Shown here: one piece after another, positions 53,743 through 64,000 of the stretch
Numbering within the stretch: position 1 is the first letter of the stretch
Layout of the letters: the number at the start of each line of letters is the position of its first letter
Assembly (NCBI RefSeq): GCF_020382885.2
Contig: NC_058506.1
Span: forward strand, 10,270,318 to 10,334,317
Origin: Scatophagus argus
Taxonomy: Eukaryota; Chordata; Actinopteri; Scatophagidae
Direction of reading: 5' to 3'
Length of the DNA stretch: 64,000 nucleotides
Position numbers and translations under genes: made by a program
The notes under the pieces: generated by a model
What the model was told of the DNA's origin: nothing
Database searches by the model: none
The model's input: the letters and a program-made list of their open reading frames with translations, nothing else

Positions 53743-56700
53743 GTTGTCGTTGTTGTTGTTGTTTTTAATAAAGTCCCTGTTAGTGTAATGGTCAGGTGGC
53801 CCAATACTTTTGTCTATATAGTGCAGTTGAGTATGTTGGTAGGCCGTAAATGAATGGGTGAGCTACAACCACAGACACCAAACTTGTTTTTGCAAAAGCA
53901 TTTGATTTATTGATTTCTGTTGGGATGTCTCAACCTTTTATTTCAGCCTATTTAACTTAAGGACTGATGCTGGACAATAACCCAGTTGCTTTGCACATGT
54001 TGGTGGTAACACTGACAGTATCAGCCTCTCCTGCAGGTAGTGTGCCAGCATCTGCATCCTTTGACTGTTTGGTGGCGGAGCAGGGCTGCATCCAAGAGCG
54101 CTCCTGCATGGTGCTCTATCGCCTGCTGGAGTACTGTGCAGCTGAGGAGGCCGTGTCACCACTTGGCCCAGATGCCCGCCTGGAGTGCTTGGAAGCCCAG
54201 AACTCCTTGCAGCATTACCACCCCCTTCAAGTTTGCAAGTGTCAGCGTGGCTCTCGCAGGGAAGAACACTGCCTCAGGGTCTACTGGACTGTGAGATTTG
54301 CAGGTGGGTTTAAGCATTGTCACATCTGTGTGTGTTTCTGTGAGGGGAGTGGAGGGGCTTTTTAGATTCTCAGCTGCTTTATCCATGTGACAAAAATCTT
54401 CACTGCTGTCTGTTTTAGCATATGATGAGTATAACGTGTCACCATATGAGGAACTGAAATTAAATCTGGTGAGAAACATTGAGATGTCACGTATGGCCTC
54501 CATCATGGCAGGTACTGCTCTCATCACAAATATCTTAAAGTTTGCCAGCAAAATTGCTTTATGTGGTGATTTTTATTTTCTGATTATTACACTGTTTTCT
54601 TCCTGATGGTCTGCAGCTTCCTCTCTTTCTGTGGATGGCCAAAACCAGTGTCTGAAGGCAGCCCAGGACTGTGGCCTGTATGAGAAATGTGGCTCCCTGC
54701 GGTCAGAATATGTTGTAGCCTGCACAAAGCGAGCAACAGCCTCTGACAACAGCTGTAACCGCCAGAAATGCCACAAAGCCCTGCGGCGCTTCCTGGAGCG
54801 TGTGCCAGAGGAGTACAGCTTCTCTCTGCTCTTCTGTCCCTGCTCTGACACTCTTTGTGGGGAACGCCGGAGGAAAACCATCGTCCCATCATGTTCCTAT
54901 GAGGAGAATGGAAGAGGGGAGGAAAGAGTGGGAAAGCCCAACTGCCTCAGTCTGCAAAACTACTGCACCAGAGATGAGCTGTGTAGGTAAGGTAATTGTT
55001 TGGGTATGATTATAGTACAGATTGTCCTAACAAGGCGTTTTACAAATAAACAAGGTATAAAGTGTCAGAAAATCATCTGCAAATGAACCACAAAGAATAA
55101 CTTGGCAAGTACATACTTCATAAAATAGTAAAATATAACCCAGAGTGACTTTTTCCAATAGCTCTAGTTTTCTGAACAACAATCCAAAAGCCAAAGAGTT
55201 TATTGTAATACAAGGGAAGAGAAGAGCATCAAAGCCATCAGATATTAAGAATTAAGAATCACTTTTTTGGCAGTATATATATTTTTACATACACTGAATT
55301 TGTCTTCTGCATCTGACCCATCCTTAGTTGAACACACACATGCAACACCCAGCAAATTACATGCAGTGAAACACACAGGAGTAGTGGGCTGCATCAAGCG
55401 TCCAGGGAGAAAATTGGGGGTTCCTTGTTCCTTGCTCAAGGGCACATCAGCCAGCTATTGGAGGTTGGTAGCATTTTTTTCGCATTAATCACTCCACCAA
55501 ACCCAAGTTTTTCCTGCTCGTCTGGTGGGGGAAACGAACCAGTGACCCTCCGATCACAAGCCGCTTCTCCAACCTCTAGGCCACGGCTGCCCCTGGCATA
55601 TTTGATATATTTGAATAAAAAAAATGCTCCTGAAGTATAGTTATAGAAACAGTCACTGACTGAAATCCTGTCACCCAATTTATTAATTCAGATTCTTTCA
55701 AATTCAAATCTTCTGCTCTAATATCATGCAAAAGCATGTGCATTCATGTTAGCAGTATGAATCCAAACCAGTTTAAGCCTCAAGCTATATAACATATATT
55801 GGTTCCATGCTATTGCAATGATCAACACTTGGTTGTGCACTACATTCATCTATGCTCCTAAAGAAAGAAGGGAAGACCACTAGCTGATTTAAACGTGTAT
55901 GTAAACAGTGCAGATGTCACAACATTTAATCTTCTCAGATGCAAGTGTTTTATGACCAAAGAAATACATTCAACAGGTTTGTCAGTGCCAAGTGGCCATG
56001 TAAGCACGAAAATACAATACCTGAAAACAGCAGACTCGCTGGATGCCTGTGACCATACATTTACTCAGTTCTTAGCTCAAATTTCAAACACTCAAAAACA
56101 AAGAGTCCGCTTTTGTTTTGATGTGTTCTTTTCTCACTGATGGTAGTGGAATATAAGCAGGTGACAATTCATCTGGAACCACAACAACTCAAGGAGGATT
56201 AATGTTTCCAAGATTGTCAGAGAGGTTGCTTTTAGTGGTCCAGAGTTCATAGCCTCATCGCTCCTCATTAGTATGATGAGAGTGGCTTTTGTAAGGTTAA
56301 TTTTAGTCTGTATTGCCAAATCCCCCCCATATTAGTAACATATTTTAAAACCAAAGAGAGGAGCAGTAAGTACAGCCAACACGAGGTTCTTGTGATCCAA
56401 ACTCATGGCTGCCACGTGTTTCCTCTGAGAAGCTGGAAAAAGCAGAGAAACACTCATCACTTTCTTATAGTGTGTTCAGTTGTAGCGAAAGATATACAGT
56501 CTTAGATCTGCTTTGCATTATTCATGAAGTGATTCAGCTACAAATGACAGGTTGATTCAGACTCTGTGTGGATGTAGAAGAGAATACTTACGAACCTTGG
56601 GTGTCTACTTGTAGAATTTATCATGTATAAAGCTCTTAGATTACCTTTGAGGAAAACTACTGTATGTGTGACAGCAGACGTACAATGCAATACAGACTTT

Positions 56701-58701
56701 TCTTGTTTTTCCTTGTTTTTCTTTTTTTTCATATCGTAGAAGAAAGTTGTCTGATTAGGTTTTCAGAGAAAGGTGGGAGCTTTTGGTGGCCTAACAGTCC
56801 ACTGTGGACGGCCCCGCTATCTATTTCTGTTCTGTGTTTTGCACTTCTTCACACTATGGTCTGTGTCGTTTTCGCTCTAACTTCATTGTAAAAACAATTT
56901 AAAATACACACTCTGTTTTTCTGTGCTGACACATGAAAAACAGTTTTCCCTGCTGTCTTTGTGTGTGTGTTTTAGATCCAGACTTGCTGATTTCCAACAC
57001 AACTGCCAGCCCTCCCCTCTGTCTGCCTCAGGCTGTGTGCGAGAGAGCAGAGCCATGTGCCTGAAGGCCTACGCTGGACTCATAGGTGAGATGGAAGAAA
57101 AGAAATTAAAGAAGTGGAGGAAACTGAAATAGGGAAAAGTTTGGGAAAAAAAGATAACTGTTCAATGGACTTGTTTCTAGAAATCATCAGATGATATCTA
57201 ACGGTGACATTTGGCTTAAATATTATTTTCATTTTGCTGCACAAAATTACTCTACAGGGGTTCATAAACGGTCAAGTATCAAGAAGCTGCTCTGGGGACT
57301 TTAAAGAACTTAATTTAAAAATTAGATTTATAGCAGCTCTACGAAATAATCCAGGTAGTATTATTTCATTTTAACCTCTCATGCTATGTTTTTCGAAAAG
57401 TAATTTTGTGTACCTGCAATTATCAACATGAAGATCTGGCGATGCTGGATTCTCGGGAACTAATGAGTTGAGTTGACAGCATCTTACTTATTATAGAGGC
57501 GTTGCAAATGTCACCTCAAAAGTGTGTAAAGTTGCACCTAGGACTTTTGTCTTCTTCCTCCTACCAGGAACCATCATGACTCCCAACTATGTGAGCAACA
57601 GCAGCACAGAAGTGTCCCAGTGGTGCACATGTGATGGCAGTGGGAACGAATGGCAGGGCTGTCAGCGCATCCTACATATGTTCAACAACAACTTATGTCT
57701 GCGTGAGTACGACAGGTTATGGCGTGCAGTACAATATACCTTCAGGGCTACAACATCATATCAGTTTTAGGAGTTTCCTGAAACTGAATCTGTATATGAT
57801 CATGTAGATGCATTTAAATGTTCTTATGATTCAATTCAGTTATTTATGTGACTGATGTTTCCTACCTGCAAACACTGTTTATTCTGACATTACATCATCA
57901 TACTTTTTAGCTGTCTGAATCTGAATACAGGCTAAATTGATCTTCTGAGTATTTTATAATGTGCATTAATATAAAATTCAGATGAGGTGGGTCATTATTG
58001 ATGATTGAGAGGGCAAACCACTGAACCGTAATGTTTTCTTATAAATAAATAAATGGCAAGAGACAGCCTCCCTTGTGTCTAATCCCCTGCCAAATATGAA
58101 TGTGATTTCCAAGTTCCCTGCAGTCAGTGAATAATTTCTCCAATTCTGATGAACATAAAGTGGCTTCTTGTTCAATTGGTGCCAAGCCAGCAGGGTTGGA
58201 AAAATATCCTTCTCAAGAAGCACAGTTTAAGTCTAAAAGTCACTGCAATTGTTATGTACTGAGTAATGCTAAAAGAATAAAAATGATCAGTTTGTTTTAA
58301 GTGTGTGTAGGTACAGACCAGCAAATCCAATGGTTTTCTCTTCTTCATGTCAAGGACCCCTAAACTGACAAAACTTAGGCCACAGACTCCCATTTGATCA
58401 GATTTCCTAACATAAGAAGCTTTTGGATGTTTTATTACTGAAATGTATGAAACTCATGATCAAAGTAGTCACACATCCTGTCCTTGTGTTACTTATATAT
58501 GGAATTATAGTGAATATATATATTATATATATATATATTATAATAATAATATAATATTTTTTTTTTTGTTGGGGAGCTCCTTGAACCTCATCAAGGATCT
58601 CACTTTGAAAACCAAGGGAAAAAAATCTGAGCTCTCTATGTTCACTCTTCCAACACTACATTATTTCTCTTGGTCATCTCTTGATCATCAAAAATCGTTG
58701 T

Positions 58702-58738
<37 letters not shown>

Positions 58739-61713
58739 CAAAACAAAACGAAACATACTACTAAAATTGGACAACAATTTGACTTGTTGATAACATGAGA
58801 TGAGGTTGGGGCCCAGACAAATCTGCAAGCTCAATGCAGGGGTCCTGTTTTTTTAACAGTGAGGGAAAAATCTGAAGGCCGTCTATCATTTTGACAGATT
58901 GGAAGACTGAGGGCAATCTACTGTGATCTTAAGTAATTCACACACAGCACTGTGAATAACCACATGTACACGAGCTGTATATGGCAGAGGTAACTAAATC
59001 TAGAAAGATTCCCCTCCTCTAATCATTCATATTTGCCTGTTTAGGCACGCTGGACGCTGTGTTTTAGTGTCTCTGTTCATCCTTCCTCTACACACCCTTA
59101 TATTCATAATCTGCAAATTTATTCTGTATATTAAATGCTATTGTGATTGAGTTGTTTTTGATGATTAAATGCTGTTAAATAGGCTATGCCTCATTATCAT
59201 TAAATACATGAAAAGTGATGGGCAATAATTGGTTATAACAGAATTTATATAACCCTGTCAGTAAAAGTGACAAACAACAAGAAATTCTAACCTAACAGCT
59301 AACATGCATGTGTCACTCAGCGCTACGTCACAAGTTTAGTTGCTCTGACTGTTTGTAGGTTTATCCAAGTGTGCCAAGAGGCATTCTGATCTGCACTCAC
59401 TGAAACCAAAAATGAAATGAGAGGTCCAGTCTAATAATCATTCGTGAATTGGTCTGGACTTGCAAGGCTGGGGAGATGAAATATCACCAAATCACCAACA
59501 TTATTACAATTCATTCACACAGGGACAGACACATGTACGCCAAATTTAATGGCGCTCCAGTAGTTGTGTTAGAAATACAAGTAAGTTTCTAACTAGAACA
59601 TTCAAATACATTTTGCCCAGTCATGTATTTACAGTGTTGTTAGTTCTAAAATTATATAATAAAAAATAAAATAAATAAATTATTATAAAGTGTTATTTTG
59701 GCGATGCTTCAAGGATGAATAACGATATAAACCTAATGAAGATGGCCCCTGCTGCTTCTGTTTCAGGCAAAGCCATCAGCTCCATGGGAATCTCCGCACC
59801 ACCTCCTGTGGAAAACACACCCATGCCAGCCTCTCAGCCATCCCCACGCATCTACCAGGAGAGGGTCCATGTCAGCGTTAACACCCTCCCTGAATTCAAC
59901 AGTGTAAGTAGACAGCGTTCCCTGCTTCTTCACTCTATCACCATATGCTACTGTGAGTCGCCTGCTACAATCTGAATTGAAAGAAGAGGTTGACTGTGTT
60001 ATCAGGTGGTAACACAGTATCATCACTGCAGCAGTGAGTTGGGCCCAGCAGCTCCATCCTCTACCCCTACTTCTCATTGTGTCTGAGGATTAGCCGTAGG
60101 TGTTTGTAGCGTTAGACTCAGCCCTTACTGTTAATATTCATGTATGCACACCCATCTGCTCTGAATTCCCCATTTTCTCCCCATTTTAATCCTCCTCATT
60201 CTGCATTTCCTCTTCCTTCTATTCCTTTTTACAGTTCCATACAGCTCTGAAACCCTGCCACCGAAGGCCTGCATATCGGACATCCAGATATACACATCAT
60301 TTAAAGACGATTCATTTCAGTGTCCTAATTATTATGTAGCACTGAAATTGAGATGATGCATTCTCATGCCATCAATGAGTGAGATGTCTCAGTTTCTTAT
60401 TAAGTTATTAAGCTTTGATTTGAAAAGATTTCAAGCTCCATTTCCCATTAAAATTAGGACATGGATTTCTTTGCTACAATAGTAACAGACAACATGAGTA
60501 ACAATAGACTTCCTGTGATGCTCATGACATGAGGAGGCCATTCTGAGTGGAGATTAAAAAGTGAAATTCAGAATAAAGAAAAGGTCTGATCTAAAAACAT
60601 ATGATCTTTCTAGCTAGTAACCCCACGAAGAGAACATTAAACATAGTTTTCAACATTTCATTAACTAGAAGTTACTTTTGCATTACTGTTGTGTCGGATT
60701 TTGGAGTGCTGGCCTGTGCCTTCAGTTTGTTTCTCACGGTCATCATTTTTACATTTGAAGACATTTGTACAGTTCAAATCACAGTTTGTCACAAAACAAT
60801 TGTAGGTGAAGTCTGTGTAGAGAGGTGTAGACAGGTTAGAGCAGCAAGTGTGTGGAGGAACACAAATCAGATGTGCAAAGGCCGCACCTACTTGGAAATG
60901 TCACACTGTGTTTGCACTCCGTCAGCAGCAAAGCTCTGACACTTATCTTGATGGACAGACTGGTTCTGAGCCCAGAAGTTATCAAATAGATTTTGATGTT
61001 GATGTAGATTTGGGATTTTTGCCAATATTGTTAATGTTATGATTATGATATGATTATTGTTTTCTTACCTACAGTGACACATGATTGCTTTTTATAGCTT
61101 ACTGTTTATTACCATTATAAACAGTTTCATACTTCTGTTGGTTTGTCTAGATTAGTCTTAAAAAAAAAAAGCTTTTAGGAAAATATAGCGCGTACACAAC
61201 TGCTGGTGATTAGTATTTGGTGGCAGAAATTTATCTGCAGACCAGCAAAGATAACCTTTAAGTGTGCTGCCCTTGTCATTTATGGACATATGCTTCTGTT
61301 ATTCAGTACACACGTTGGACACAACACTATAATGGCACATCCTGTTCAAACTTACTGGTTGTTGGACTGCAGCTTTAGGATATTTTCATGTGGCTTTAAA
61401 TTCTGCTTTGAATTTTGCGGACTTAAGCTTGAAGTTTGCATCCTGAACTTCCTTCCACGCTCCACGACTTCTGTTAATTGGAAGAATCACTCGTTTTCCT
61501 CTTTTACAGATGGAGGACAGTGAGCAGGAGGATCAGGAGGAGGACGAAAGCGAGGAATTCAACGTCATCCCACCATATTCCGAGAAGGACTCTAACACTG
61601 AACCAGGGGCTAGAGGGAGTAAACGGGGAGCAGCTGGTCGAGCAGTACCCGTGTGGCCATTACTGCTGCTGCTGTCTGCACTCATCCTGGACTGGGAGTG
61701 TTGGAGCTACTGA
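43663..61713 (+). CDS. gfra3: GDNF family receptor alpha, probably gfra3 (eight exons)
   Basis: Exons 43663-43717, 54037-54303, 54419-54511, 54617-54986, 56976-57085, 57568-57702, 59767-59903 and 61510-61713 join in phase to give 456 residues. The product is a GPI-anchored co-receptor that binds a GDNF-family ligand and presents it to the RET kinase. Seen: an N-terminal hydrophobic signal peptide; three cysteine-rich GFRalpha domains (about 29-100, 150-260 and 261-345); the block [57 protein letters not shown]; and a C-terminal hydrophobic tail. The motifs YWTV and VSPYE in domain 1 and [13 protein letters not shown] in domain 3 resemble GFRA3, whereas YWSI/YWSM and NAIQAFGNG, typical of GFRA1/2/4, are absent. 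gfra4 remains possible. An acidic stalk precedes the tail. Confidence 0.88.
44683..44716. repeat. (CA)n microsatellite
   Basis: About 17 CA units in gfra3 intron 1. Confidence 0.95.
48345..48410 (+). repeat. 3' tail fragment of a dispersed fish repeat
   Basis: ccagccccaccctcccgcaa followed by ccctgatggataagcagttt and agaaaatggatgaacggatg is the typical 3' end of the same dispersed repeat type as at 35505-35825. Only the tail is present here. Confidence 0.55.
52739..53115 (+). pseudogene. Tc1-like transposase remnant (C-terminal part)
   Basis: The frame reads ...[33 protein letters not shown], the conserved C-terminal catalytic region of Tc1 transposases. The frame is then lost, and the following LWDE block and [23 protein letters not shown] region appear in other frames. 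No N-terminal helix-turn-helix half is present, so it cannot encode a working enzyme. Confidence 0.82.
53133..53700 (+). mobile_element. L2-like LINE 3' end fragment inserted in the Tc1 element
   Basis: From 53145 the frame reads [15 protein letters not shown] and continues to FLHWLPVHF (to 53255), the well-known C-terminal motif of L2-type non-LTR reverse transcriptases. Less well preserved sequence ending around [14 protein letters not shown] follows. The insertion is 5'-truncated and abuts an (ATT)n tract, as expected for a LINE 3' end. Confidence 0.7.
53702..53741. repeat. (ATT)n microsatellite at LINE 3' end
   Basis: About 13 tandem ATT units directly after the L2-like fragment, likely its 3' tail. 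Confidence 0.9.
54037..54303 (+). CDS. gfra3: gfra3 exon 2 (cysteine-rich domain 1)
   Basis: Acceptor tctcctgcag, donor GCAG|GTGGGT, 267 nt. Encodes [17 protein letters not shown] to VYWTVRFA with the cysteine spacing of GFRalpha domain 1 and the CKCxRG turn. Confidence 0.92.
54419..54511 (+). CDS. gfra3: gfra3 exon 3 (linker between domains 1 and 2)
   Basis: 93 nt, acceptor tgttttag, donor GCAG|GTACTG. Encodes [16 protein letters not shown] to MASIMA. Contains an N-glycosylation sequon (NVS) within the VSPYE motif that is characteristic of GFRA3. Confidence 0.9.
54617..54986 (+). CDS. gfra3: gfra3 exon 4 (cysteine-rich domain 2)
   Basis: 370 nt, acceptor gtctgcag, donor GTAG|GTAAGG. Encodes the ligand-binding domain, including [31 protein letters not shown] and the [12 protein letters not shown] block, ending in ELC and the first two bases of an Arg codon. 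Confidence 0.94.
54987..56975 (+). other. gfra3: gfra3 intron 4
   Basis: About 2 kb intron holding a SINE (55243-55594) in reverse orientation. The rest (55600-56975) is AT-rich with nothing recognised. Confidence 0.75.
55243..55594 (-). mobile_element. tRNA-derived SINE
   Basis: Read on the minus strand the element begins ggcagccgtggcctagaggt, with an A-box-like tggcctagagg. A B-box-like ggttcgtttcc follows about 45 bases on, then a body with gtgcccttgagcaagg and ggatgggtcagatgcag, ending in an AT-rich tail (tgattcttaattctta). This is the layout of a tRNA-headed SINE of a kind common in spiny-rayed fishes. Internal promoter boxes contain mismatches. Confidence 0.75.
56976..57085 (+). CDS. 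gfra3: gfra3 exon 5 (start of domain 3)
   Basis: 110 nt, acceptor gtgttttag, donor ATAG|GTGAGA. Encodes [20 protein letters not shown] to KAYAGLI. The split Arg and Gly codons fit both neighbours. Confidence 0.93.
57568..57702 (+). CDS. gfra3: gfra3 exon 6 (domain 3)
   Basis: 135 nt, acceptor cctaccag, donor CTGC|GTGAGT. Encodes [14 protein letters not shown] to NNNLCL, with sequon NSS and the [13 protein letters not shown] motif conserved across the GFRalpha family. Confidence 0.93.
58703..58734. repeat. (AC)n microsatellite
   Basis: About 16 AC units in gfra3 intron 6. Confidence 0.95.
59767..59903 (+). CDS. gfra3: gfra3 exon 7 (Pro/Ser-rich linker)
   Basis: 137 nt, acceptor ctgtttcag, donor CAGT|GTAAGT, ending on a codon boundary. 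Encodes KAISSMG followed by a Pro/Ser-rich segment and [10 protein letters not shown]. The family is poorly conserved here, so the exon rests on its clean splice sites and correct phase. Confidence 0.8.
61510..61713 (+). CDS. gfra3: gfra3 exon 8 (acidic stalk and GPI-anchor signal)
   Basis: Acceptor cttttacag, stop TGA at 61711-61713. Begins with a strongly acidic run ([17 protein letters not shown]) and then a small-residue region ([13 protein letters not shown]) that could hold the GPI attachment site. A hydrophobic stretch [15 protein letters not shown] follows. It ends DWECWSY, more polar than a usual GPI signal, so a transmembrane tail is not fully excluded. Confidence 0.78.
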   Translation: MEDSEQEDQEEDESEEFNVIPPYSEKDSNTEPGARGSKRGAAGRAVPVWPLLLLLSALILDWECWSY

Positions 61714-64000
61714 AACCGCCGTTCCATTCTCTGCTCATGTTTCACTCGCTACTGCTTTCAAATCCATTAGCACACTCAGAATGAACCACCGAGGACATTT
61801 GGAGGAAGAAATGTTCGTTTTCTTTTTTTTCCTTCTGTTTTCCATTTTTATATAGCCTGACTTTATGTTGTGATTCAGTTTCTAGTTTCTAGTTGATTCA
61901 GTTGCTATCACTGCCTCCTCAAGAGTTAAAAGATATCAGTACTCCTGTGGTATCTGCCATGTCTTTGCTCGAGTCCTCTCCTATGAAGCGAACAACGTGA
62001 GCGGATATATGAGTGCTCGGGTGAATTTAGAAATGCTGTCTGGGCAAATACCCTATCTAGAGCCTGCTTCACACTCAAAGTACATCCCCTCTTATAACAA
62101 GAAGCACATTGCCCAAGGCCACATCCACTATACACGCTACCAAAAACCATAACCAGTCTACTCTACTGCAACCAGGCCTGAGCACAGCTTTTGATTTCTA
62201 TTTCATGACTCGTGTCACATCCGTTTCTCTGTTGCCCCTCTGGCTCTTTCTCTTCCCTCCTTCATACTTTGGTTGAGTAAGATAATCCACTTTACAACAA
62301 GCTAATAAGAAACTGCACCACACTTAAACTGCTTTGTATTAGTGTTTGAATTTTTTGAACTGCCTCATTTAAGAAGCTGATAAGAAGTGAACCAATATGT
62401 TGTCACATTATGTCATGAGAGAGCTTATGCCTTTTCAACCTTTGGTTCTTTTCACTTTATGCACTATAAAGCAGAGAGGAACAGTCACTCTGCTTAGCCA
62501 CTTTTGTCAACATGCCTCTTAGTATTATTATTATTATTTTTATCAGGGTGAATGGCTGAGAATTCAGCCACGGTCTCCAGTAATGAAATCAAATTCTGTT
62601 GTAGAAATGATGAGCAGAGAAAAGCAACATGAGCAATTATCGCACAATTCAAATTGCACAGCAGGGAAAGTCTGGAGTAAGGCTCAGGGGAGGAAATAGC
62701 CAATTTACTGCTGTCATACCCTCTCACTTTTTTGTTATCCTTAGGACGTGTGTGTTTAATGCTCCGTCCCCATCATGTGCTTTAGATGTTGTGAGAGAGA
62801 GACGTGGAGAAAGGGACGGACACAGGAGGCTGCAGAGCCTGCTGGCTGCTGTGATCATTGAGCAGCACATTGAGCGCTTCTCTCTGCCTGAAATAGTTTT
62901 TGCTGATGTTAATGATTTTTTTTTCTCCTATGGCTCATTTTCTTGTGAAATTACACAGCATAAGGGATGTAGGTAAAGTCAAGTCAAGTTTTTGTAGAGG
63001 AAAGATGTTTTATTGTGGTTATACTTTAAAAACACTCATTGTACATAATGTAATAATTGCTGTGATTCAGTCATGACTTCAAACAGCAGACATCCACTGA
63101 CCTCACCGCCCTCAAACACATCAAATCTGAAAATTTCAAGACATATTGCACAAAAATCATCCTTATCACTTGAGGAGGCAGTATAGTCCACTACCCTACA
63201 CTGCTAGACTTGTTTACGTGATGGTTTGTTGACATGAATCTTTGATGGACGCTCAGTATAAAAGCAGAGGTGCACTGGAAGCTAATGAACTATGCTTCAG
63301 AGAGCGCAGGTCCATCACGACTTCAGACTTGGGTTTGATTTTTAGAAGTCAAAGTCGGACTTAAGTGGATGTTGTAAGGTTAGCAGACCTGTAGTGACTG
63401 TTGCCCACCTCAGGGCAGAATGACATCATGCAGGTTTTTGACCACTTTCTTGTAGAGAGTTTGGCTACAGGAAGCAATGAAGTGATTTAGGGAAAGGCCT
63501 GTTAACAAAGCCCTGAAGTCTGACCGCAAACTTAGAAGTTACAAAAAATTAACATATTTGGGCAAAATCTTTACAAAATCTGTTGACATCTGAATATAAG
63601 AAGAGTCCCACGCTGCAGAAGAGACATGTTGATAAATGGAAACATTATCCTGTGACAAGTGTCAGTAATTGCATCCAGTGGGCTCTGGCCTTAATGACTG
63701 AATGTGAGTCTACGTGTATTTTCACATTTCAGTGTTTGTTTATATTTGTAAACTATGTAAAGTAAACATTTACATTAAACATGGCTTGTATTTTTTGACG
63801 AGTTTCAAAGAAAAAAAAAAAGCTTAATCTCCATTCATTCTTTTAAGATGTGAATTTGAATCAAATTAGTTTTTAGTTCATATCTTGAAAATCCATTTAG
63901 GAGATGATGTACTGTTTCATATGCTAACTTTCTTTTAAGGACATACCAAACATGCCAAGTAATTCTGACTGTGATGTGTAACAACTGTGTAATTTTGTGA
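61714..64000 (+). other. gfra3 3'UTR and downstream DNA
   Basis: No further coding exon is recognised. No canonical AATAAA was clearly placed in a convincing context; an ATTAAA near 63773 is a possible end. A frame open for about 85 codons without an early ATG runs to about 62151 and is treated as chance. Confidence 0.4.

Larger units (their letters stand above)
52669..53823 (+). mobile_element. Tc1/mariner-like DNA transposon, degenerate, with nested LINE fragment
   Basis: Perfect 20-bp terminal inverted repeats: cactatatagacaaaagtat at 52669-52688 and its exact reverse complement at 53804-53823. The left flank is TA, the Tc1 target site; the right flank reads CA, one base away from TA. Inside is the C-terminal part of a Tc1-type transposase. 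The element lacks the N-terminal DNA-binding domain and carries frame breaks, so it is not autonomous. Confidence 0.85.
43718..54036 (+). other. gfra3: gfra3 intron 1 (10.3 kb)
   Basis: Starts GTAAGC and ends CCTGCAG. Holds a CA microsatellite (44683-44716), a short repeat tail (48345-48410), and a Tc1-like element with nested LINE fragment (52669-53823). Open frames such as 49146-49595 lack splice context or family features. I see no alternative exon. Confidence 0.7.
57703..61509 (+). other. gfra3: gfra3 introns 6 and 7 (flanking exon 7)
   Basis: AT-rich intron sequence on both sides of exon 7. Contains an AT-alternating tract (about 58510-58560) and a CA repeat (58703-58734). No other exon is seen. 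Confidence 0.65.

Noticed and set aside
61890..62151. Frame open for about 85 codons on the plus strand (contains YSCGICHVFAR)
   Set aside because: One CxxC pair suggested a zinc finger, but no histidine pair follows at the right spacing, and there is no early ATG or splice acceptor; likely 3'UTR chance.

Overview
This is a stretch of vertebrate nuclear DNA. It has large introns with canonical GT-AG borders, CA/GT microsatellites and scattered interspersed repeats. It almost certainly comes from a teleost fish: the slc25a5 and zbtb20 proteins read like fish orthologues, and the repeats (a Tc1-like transposon with TIRs beginning CACTATATAG, an L2-type LINE 3' end, a tRNA-derived SINE) are of kinds common in teleosts. 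A percomorph is my best guess, but this is inference. It is ordinary eukaryotic chromosome; I found no operon, CRISPR array or novel enzymatic system.

Three protein-coding genes can be assembled exon by exon with matching splice phases. (1) zbtb20, plus strand: the last two coding exons (19462-20994 and 22891-23426) give a 682-residue BTB/zinc-finger repressor. About 19 kb of upstream or intronic DNA lies before it, and a probable very long 3'UTR runs to about 35.1-35.3 kb. (2) slc25a5, minus strand: four exons between 40299 and 38301 give a complete 298-residue mitochondrial ADP/ATP translocase. (3) A GDNF-family receptor alpha gene, plus strand: eight exons from 43663 to 61713 give 456 residues with a signal peptide, cysteine-rich domains and a GPI-type tail. 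I favour gfra3 over gfra4.

Layout: 1-19.4 kb is non-coding DNA upstream of or within zbtb20, holding a probable untranslated exon, a teleost dispersed repeat, a candidate solo LTR and some likely conserved non-coding segments. 19.4-35.3 kb is zbtb20. 35.5-38.0 kb is intergenic, with a degenerate SINE-like repeat and a CTCF-like motif. 38.0-40.5 kb is slc25a5 and its promoter. 40.5-43.6 kb is intergenic, with a second CTCF-like motif. 43.6-61.7 kb is gfra3; its first intron (10.3 kb) holds a Tc1-like element with an L2 fragment inside, and intron 4 holds a SINE. 61.7-64 kb is 3'UTR or downstream DNA.

The genes are functionally unrelated: a developmental repressor, a housekeeping mitochondrial carrier and a neurotrophic co-receptor. 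The most interesting architectural point is that the housekeeping gene sits between two divergently oriented CTCF-like motifs, as expected of a boundary between two regulatory domains. Other points worth checking are the cryptic 5' coding phase of zbtb20, strong G-quadruplex motifs and the nested transposon.
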